From: Klebsiella spallanzanii
Lineage (GTDB): Bacteria > Pseudomonadota > Gammaproteobacteria > Enterobacterales > Enterobacteriaceae
Assembly: GCF_902158555.1 (NCBI RefSeq)
Contig: NZ_CABGGS010000012.1
Location: forward strand, 46,486 to 110,485
DNA: 64,000 nucleotides
Direction of reading: 5' to 3'
Shown: positions 57,348-64,000 of the stretch, in pieces
How positions within the stretch are numbered: the first letter of the stretch is position 1
Layout of the letters: each line of letters opens with the position of its first letter
Notes under the pieces: generated by a model
The model's input: the letters and a program-made list of their open reading frames with translations, nothing else
Databases searched by the model: none
Told to the model about the DNA's origin: nothing
Position numbers and translations under genes: made by a program

Positions 57348-57698
57348 TTTATGTTCTTTCTGTCTTCATGTTCGAAGGAATACCTAAAGAGGTACCACAG
57401 ACATTGCAGTAAACACAAGATTTTTTTATGACCAACATTCTTATCATGCTAACCATTTATGAAAAAATGATTGTTTTTAATAAGAAAAATATGAAATGAA
57501 AATATTTCAATTTGTGGCATACACCACAGCACTTTCTCACCTTATTGACCCAGGACGCTCTTCTGCAAGCTGGTTTCCAAAATGAGTGTAAGGTGCGCAA
57601 TTGGCAACAAATTGACTGGAAGGGAACACCTAAAATTTAATATTGCCGAATTACGCGACAAAAAATCTCCGACATAATTCCGATCCTCAGGAGGTGTT
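57348..57698. promoter_or_regulatory. ilv promoter and yifB promoter region
   Basis: About 350 bases without a gene, strongly AT-rich between 57420 and 57520. The ilv operon promoter must lie within about 100 bases of the ilvL start; I could not settle its -10/-35 boxes. For yifB, TTGACT (57612-57617) and TTTAAT (57636-57641) with an 18-base spacer lie 57 bases before the ATG and form a good candidate. The E. coli region also has an IHF site in the AT-rich part. Confidence 0.5.
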
Positions 57699-59219
57699 AT
57701 GTCACTCGCCATTGTTTACACCCGTGCCGCTCTCGGGATCGGTGCCCCGCTTATCACAATTGAAGTTCATATCAGCAACGGACTACCTGGCTTGACGATG
57801 GTGGGGCTTCCGGAAACAACGGTTAAAGAAGCTCGTGACCGGGTACGTAGTGCGATTATCAACAGCGGCTATGCCTGGCCTGCGAAAAAAGTCACCATCA
57901 ATCTGGCACCGGCCGATCTGCCAAAAGAAGGGGGAAGATATGATTTGCCTATTGCTCTCGCGCTTCTGGTAGCGTCAGAGCAGCTAAATGCGGACAGGTT
58001 GAATCAATATGAGTTTGTCGGCGAATTGGCGCTTACAGGCGCTCTGCGTGGCGTTCCTGGGGCGATATCCAGCGCAATGGAGGCGATAAAAGCGGGTCGA
58101 AAGATCGTTGTTTCTAGTGAGAACTCGACAGAAGTTGGCTTAATCGGCGGCAGCGACTGTCTTATCGCCGGGCACCTGCAGGAAGTTTGTGCTTTCCTGG
58201 AAGGAAGAGCCCCATTAAATCACCCGCTCCCAGAAATTGAGCATCCGGACGAATCATCATTAGACCTTCGTGAAGTTATTGGCCAGCAGCAGGGAAAACG
58301 AGCGCTGGAAATCATCGCAGCAGGTGGCCACAATCTGCTGATGATAGGCCCGCCCGGCACAGGAAAAACGATGCTTGCCAGTCGATTACCGAGCCTGCTA
58401 CCGCCGTTGAGTAACCAGGAAGCGCTGGAAAGCGCGGCAATACTTAGCCTTGTTAATTCCGGTCATGCAACACAACAGTGGCGTCGCAGGCCATTCAGAG
58501 CGCCACATCATAGCGCATCGCTTACAGCCATGGTCGGTGGAGGCTCAATTCCAGCCCCTGGTGAAATTTCCCTCGCCCATAATGGCGTTCTATTTCTTGA
58601 TGAGTTACCCGAATTTGAACGCCGGGTGCTGGATGCATTACGAGAGCCAATTGAGTCAGGAATGATCCATATCTCTCGTACCCGTGCAAAGATCGACTAT
58701 CCAGCCCGCTTCCAGCTCATTGCTGCAATGAATCCTAGTCCGACAGGGCATTATCAAGGTCAGCATAATCGAACGTCGCCAGAACAAACTCTGCGCTACC
58801 TGGGGCGTTTATCCGGCCCGTTCCTCGACCGCTTCGATCTTTCTCTGGAAATTCCGCTCCCGCCACCGGGAATGTTAAGCGGAAGGTCTAGTGAAGAAGA
58901 GGACAGCACCAGCGTAAGACAGCGGGTTTTAATTGCACGCGAAAGGCAGTTAGCCCGACAGAAGAAACTTAATGCCCATCTGGGAAATAACGAGATGAAA
59001 ATCTGGTGTCACCTTCATAAAGATGACGCTGTCTGGCTGGAACAAACCCTATTACAGCTTGGACTTTCGATACGGGCCTGGCAACGCCTGATTAAAGTTG
59101 CCCGGACTATTGCTGACATTGGGGAGGTGGAACACATCGAACGCCATCATCTACAGGAGGCGCTCAGCTATCGGGCAATAGACAGAATGTTGAGCCATCT
59201 ACAGAAACTGATGGCATAA
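57699..59219 (+). CDS. yifB: YifB, ComM-like Mg-chelatase-family AAA+ ATPase
   Basis: A 506-residue protein with an N-terminal Lon-substrate-like domain (HISNGLPGLTMVGLPETTVKEARDRVRSA), Walker A MIGPPGTGKTMLASRLPSLLPPL near residue 213, a Walker B VLFLDELPEF and a C-terminal Mg-chelatase domain. The ComM homologue is a helicase that promotes branch migration in natural transformation; the role in enterics is little known. It has a strong AGGAGGT ribosome site. Confidence 0.96.
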   Translation: MSLAIVYTRAALGIGAPLITIEVHISNGLPGLTMVGLPETTVKEARDRVRSAIINSGYAWPAKKVTINLAPADLPKEGGRYDLPIALALLVASEQLNADRLNQYEFVGELALTGALRGVPGAISSAMEAIKAGRKIVVSSENSTEVGLIGGSDCLIAGHLQEVCAFLEGRAPLNHPLPEIEHPDESSLDLREVIGQQQGKRALEIIAAGGHNLLMIGPPGTGKTMLASRLPSLLPPLSNQEALESAAILSLVNSGHATQQWRRRPFRAPHHSASLTAMVGGGSIPAPGEISLAHNGVLFLDELPEFERRVLDALREPIESGMIHISRTRAKIDYPARFQLIAAMNPSPTGHYQGQHNRTSPEQTLRYLGRLSGPFLDRFDLSLEIPLPPPGMLSGRSSEEEDSTSVRQRVLIARERQLARQKKLNAHLGNNEMKIWCHLHKDDAVWLEQTLLQLGLSIRAWQRLIKVARTIADIGEVEHIERHHLQEALSYRAIDRMLSHLQKLMA

Positions 59220-59241
59220 AAAAAGGGCTTACGCCCTTTTT
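59217..59241. terminator. Bidirectional terminator, yifB/maoP
   Basis: AAAAAGGGC-TTAC-GCCCTTTTT separates the two convergent genes and has T-runs on both strands. Confidence 0.9.
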
Positions 59242-59242
59242 C

Positions 59243-59581
59243 TTAATCATCGCTTTCAGTGTAGTCTTCCGCACCTTCTACCTGCGGTTTACCGCCGGAC
59301 AGGGTGTGGAAACGCTTCGGACGCTTAATGCGAGCCATGTACTTGATCCAGACGCGTTCTGCTTCCGTTGCAGGCTCACGTTCACCACGGCACACCGAAA
59401 CAAACTGTTTCTCATCTTCAGTGACAGGCTCGCGTTTACCCAGTTCTAGTTCATTAAAGGCATAACCATGACGTTCCAGCAGTTGCGCCTCTTTGATGGT
59501 GAAATCTCCATGACGGGAAAACCCGCGCGGATAATTTTTATTGTCGAAAAAACGATTAGTTGTCGTAAAGCTTTCCGCCAT
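59243..59581 (-). CDS. maoP: Macrodomain Ori protein MaoP (YifE)
   Basis: A 112-residue protein, [23 protein letters not shown] at the N-terminus. In E. coli MaoP acts with a 17-bp site, maoS, to organise the Ori macrodomain. The C-terminal tail is acidic. Position between yifB and hdfR is conserved. Confidence 0.95.
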   Translation of the reverse strand: MAESFTTTNRFFDNKNYPRGFSRHGDFTIKEAQLLERHGYAFNELELGKREPVTEDEKQFVSVCRGEREPATEAERVWIKYMARIKRPKRFHTLSGGKPQVEGAEDYTESDD

Positions 59582-59699
59582 CCTACACGCTCCTGATTCT
59601 TTGGCCGAGCTATTTATGGCGCGGAGTATTAGTTACGCTTGACAGAGCGTCAAACAAAACATTTAAATCATCACGACAAATAATTTTGCGGAGAAGAGT

Positions 59700-60521
59700 G
59701 TGGATACGGAATTGCTGAAGACTTTCCTTGAAGTGAGCAGAACTCGCCACTTTGGCCGAGCCGCGGAAGCGCTTTATCTGACGCAGTCAGCAGTTAGCTT
59801 TCGTATTCGTCAGCTCGAGAACCAGCTCGGAGTAAATCTTTTCACTCGTCATCGTAATAATATTCGCCTGACGCCAGCCGGAGAGAAATTATTACCCTAT
59901 GCCGAAACCTTGATGAATACCTGGCAGGCCGCGCGTAAGGAGGTCGCAAACTCCTCACGACATAACGAATTTTCAATAGGTGCCAGCGCTTCGCTTTGGG
60001 AGTGTCTGCTCAACGGATGGCTAGGCAAGCTCTATATCGAGCCCTACAGCCTTCAGTTCGAAGCCCGGATCGCACAGCGTCAATCGCTGGTTAAACAATT
60101 ACATGAACGTCAGCTTGATCTACTGATCACAACAGAATCGCCGAAGATGGACGAACTAAGCAGCCAGTTGCTTGGCAATTTCACATTGGCACTTTTTTGT
60201 ACATCACCGGCAAAAAACAAAAATGAATTGAATTATTTACGTCTGGAGTGGGGACCTGATTTTCAACAAAATGAAGTTGGGCTGATCGGTAATGACGATA
60301 TTCCCCTGCTGACCACCAGTTCTGCTGAATTAGCATACCAGCAGCTCAGTGCACTTAAAGGCTGTACATGGCTGCCCGTACGCTGGGCTCAGGAGAAAAA
60401 TAACCTACATACGGTGATGGACAGCGCGACGCTTTCAAGGCCGCTCTATGCGATTTGGTTACAAAACAGCGATAAACAAGCGCAGATTCGTGAGATCCTG
60501 AAGAACAACATATTAGGATAG
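59700..60521 (+). CDS. hdfR: LysR-family regulator HdfR
   Basis: In E. coli this H-NS-repressed regulator represses flhDC and activates gltBD. The HTH ([39 protein letters not shown]) is nearly identical; the effector domain has drifted, with a deletion around [13 protein letters not shown] and a shorter C-terminus, giving 273 residues against 279. The start is GTG after GGAG. Confidence 0.96.
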   Translation: MDTELLKTFLEVSRTRHFGRAAEALYLTQSAVSFRIRQLENQLGVNLFTRHRNNIRLTPAGEKLLPYAETLMNTWQAARKEVANSSRHNEFSIGASASLWECLLNGWLGKLYIEPYSLQFEARIAQRQSLVKQLHERQLDLLITTESPKMDELSSQLLGNFTLALFCTSPAKNKNELNYLRLEWGPDFQQNEVGLIGNDDIPLLTTSSAELAYQQLSALKGCTWLPVRWAQEKNNLHTVMDSATLSRPLYAIWLQNSDKQAQIREILKNNILG

Positions 60522-60571
60522 GCTGCTCAGTCCTCCATGGATGGGGACTATCTGGAAGAGGAAATTTAAAG

Positions 60572-60602
60572 CAAAAAAAATCCTTTGCCTGAGCAAAGGA
60601 TT
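60572..60602 (-). terminator. rrn operon terminator
   Basis: On the minus strand AATCCTTTGC-TCAG-GCAAAGGATT is followed by TTTTTTGC, six bases beyond the tRNA-Trp 3' end. It is a perfect 10-bp stem and ends the rrnC-type operon. Confidence 0.92.
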
Positions 60603-60608
60603 ATTATA

Positions 60609-60684
60609 TGGCAGGGGCGGAGAGACTCGAACTCGCGACACCCGGTTTTGGAGACCGGTGCTCTACCAACTGAGCTACGCCCCT
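60609..60684 (-). tRNA. trpT: tRNA-Trp (CCA)
   Basis: A 76-nucleotide cloverleaf, AGGGGCGTAGTTCAGTTGG at the 5' end, anticodon loop CTCCAAA, TTCGAGT arm and an encoded CCA. The same tRNA follows rrnC in E. coli. Confidence 0.98.
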
Positions 60685-60700
60685 AAAGTTTCTTATCATT

Positions 60701-60723
60701 AAGCCTGCTAAAATAGCAGGCTT
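60701..60723 (-). other. Hairpin between the two tRNAs
   Basis: AAGCCTGCTA and TAGCAGGCTT form a perfect 10-bp stem with a three-base loop in the tRNA spacer. It is likely a signal or barrier for RNA processing rather than a terminator, since trpT lies downstream. Confidence 0.5.
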
Positions 60724-60737
60724 AATTTTCTAATAAG

Positions 60738-60814
60738 TGGCGGAACGGACGGGACTCGAACCCGCGACCCCCTGCGTGACAGGCAGGTATTCTAACCGAC
60801 TGAACTACCGCTCC
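60738..60814 (-). tRNA. aspT: tRNA-Asp (GTC)
   Basis: A 77-nucleotide gene: GGAGCGGTAGTTCAGTCGG at the 5' end, anticodon GTC in CCTGTCACG, TTCGAGT arm, encoded CCA. Located between 5S and trpT as in E. coli rrnC. Confidence 0.98.
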
Positions 60815-60867
60815 ACCGAATACTTCTGTAACCACCGGATTTATGCACCGGCTTACTACTTAATTTG

Positions 60868-60987
60868 ATGCCTGGCAGTTCCCTACTCTCACATGGGGAG
60901 ACCCCACACTACCATCGGCGCTACGGCGTTTCACTTCTGAGTTCGGCATGGGGTCAGGTGGGACCACCGCGCTACTGCCGCCAGGCA
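60868..60987 (-). rRNA. rrf: 5S rRNA
   Basis: 120 nucleotides that begin TGCCTGGCGGCAGTAGCGCG and end CTGCCAGGCAT; both ends pair. Matches E. coli 5S with few changes (GGCAGTAGC for GGCCGTAGC). Confidence 0.98.
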
Positions 60988-61012
60988 AATTCTTTGTACT
61001 CTGTCCTGTGTC

Positions 61013-61112
61013 TTTTGCACTGATACGGCATTGGCTGCTCTGGCGAACGTCAGTCACATACTTCTGTATGCTCCTTCCGTCGCTGCGTTTGCCGCCTTGT
61101 CTCAGCGCAAAA
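61013..61112. repeat. ERIC-like palindromic repeat in the 23S-5S spacer
   Basis: About 100 bp with ends TTTTGCAC and GCGCAAAA. On the minus strand it reads ACAAGGCGGCAAACGC, then GGAGCATAC-AGA-AGTATGTGACT, then AGAGCAGCCAA, the same layout and key words as ERIC elements. It accounts for the spacer being 190 bases instead of the roughly 92 in E. coli. Confidence 0.65.
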
Positions 61113-61177
61113 TCCTTCGGACTCTGAATCTGAGCTGAAAATCTTCTCTCAATCCGCCAAAACATCTTCGGCGTTGT

Positions 61178-64000
<2,823 letters not shown>

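Noticed and set aside
59582..59699. maoS site for MaoP
   Set aside because: The E. coli system includes a 17-bp maoS close to maoP. I do not remember the sequence well enough to place it here.

Overview
The window is a chromosomal stretch from a member of the Enterobacteriaceae. Its backbone matches the Escherichia coli segment yifK-wec-rho-trxA-rhlB-gppA-rep-ppiC-ilvC-ilvY-ilvADEMG-yifB-maoP-hdfR-trpT-aspT-rrnC in order and orientation, and the encoded proteins align with the K-12 sequences I remember almost residue for residue. The accessory genes and the ERIC-type repeats would fit Klebsiella, Raoultella or Enterobacter. I cannot fix the genus without a search.

Bases 1-13.5 kb (minus strand) hold the start of yifK and the complete operon for enterobacterial common antigen: wecA, wzzE, wecB, wecC, rffG, rffH, wecD, wecE, wzxE, wecF, wzyE, wecG. 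The cistrons are tightly packed, with several 4-bp stop/start overlaps. Together they make UDP-ManNAcA and TDP-Fuc4NAc, assemble the trisaccharide on undecaprenyl phosphate, flip it and polymerise it. Bases 13.7-18.9 kb hold rho, trxA, rhlB and gppA. An ERIC repeat lies between rhlB and gppA and its right end appears to supply the gppA start codon.

The rest of the backbone is opened at several points by metabolic cassettes that E. coli K-12 lacks. gppA/rep holds a LysR regulator with a resorcylate-decarboxylase-like enzyme and a DUF554 membrane protein, plus a yegUVW-like nucleoside cassette with an NCS1 permease. rep/ppiC holds a Crp/Fnr regulator, a nucleoside phosphorylase and PnuC, next to a tandem duplication of ppiC. 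ppiC/ilvC holds a sugar-acid-type cassette (MFS transporter, 2-hydroxyacid dehydrogenase, RraA-like aldolase, PfkB kinase, GntR regulator) and an Rrf2 regulator with a small membrane protein. ilvY/ilvA holds a DUF2461 gene, a DhaK-DhaL pair, and an eight-gene PTS cluster (galactitol-type EIIA, EIIB, EIIC, PRD activator, class II aldolase, a second DhaK-DhaL pair, a free-standing HPr). The last is the strongest candidate for an undescribed pathway.

Bases 50.8-57.3 kb hold ilvLXGMEDA with its attenuator, leader peptide, the 16-residue ilvX and an intact ilvG. The window then runs through yifB, maoP and hdfR into the 3' end of an rrnC-type operon (trpT, aspT, 5S and most of 23S, all on the minus strand). 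The 23S-5S spacer is about twice the usual E. coli length because it carries an ERIC-like repeat. I found no IS element, prophage gene or CRISPR array.
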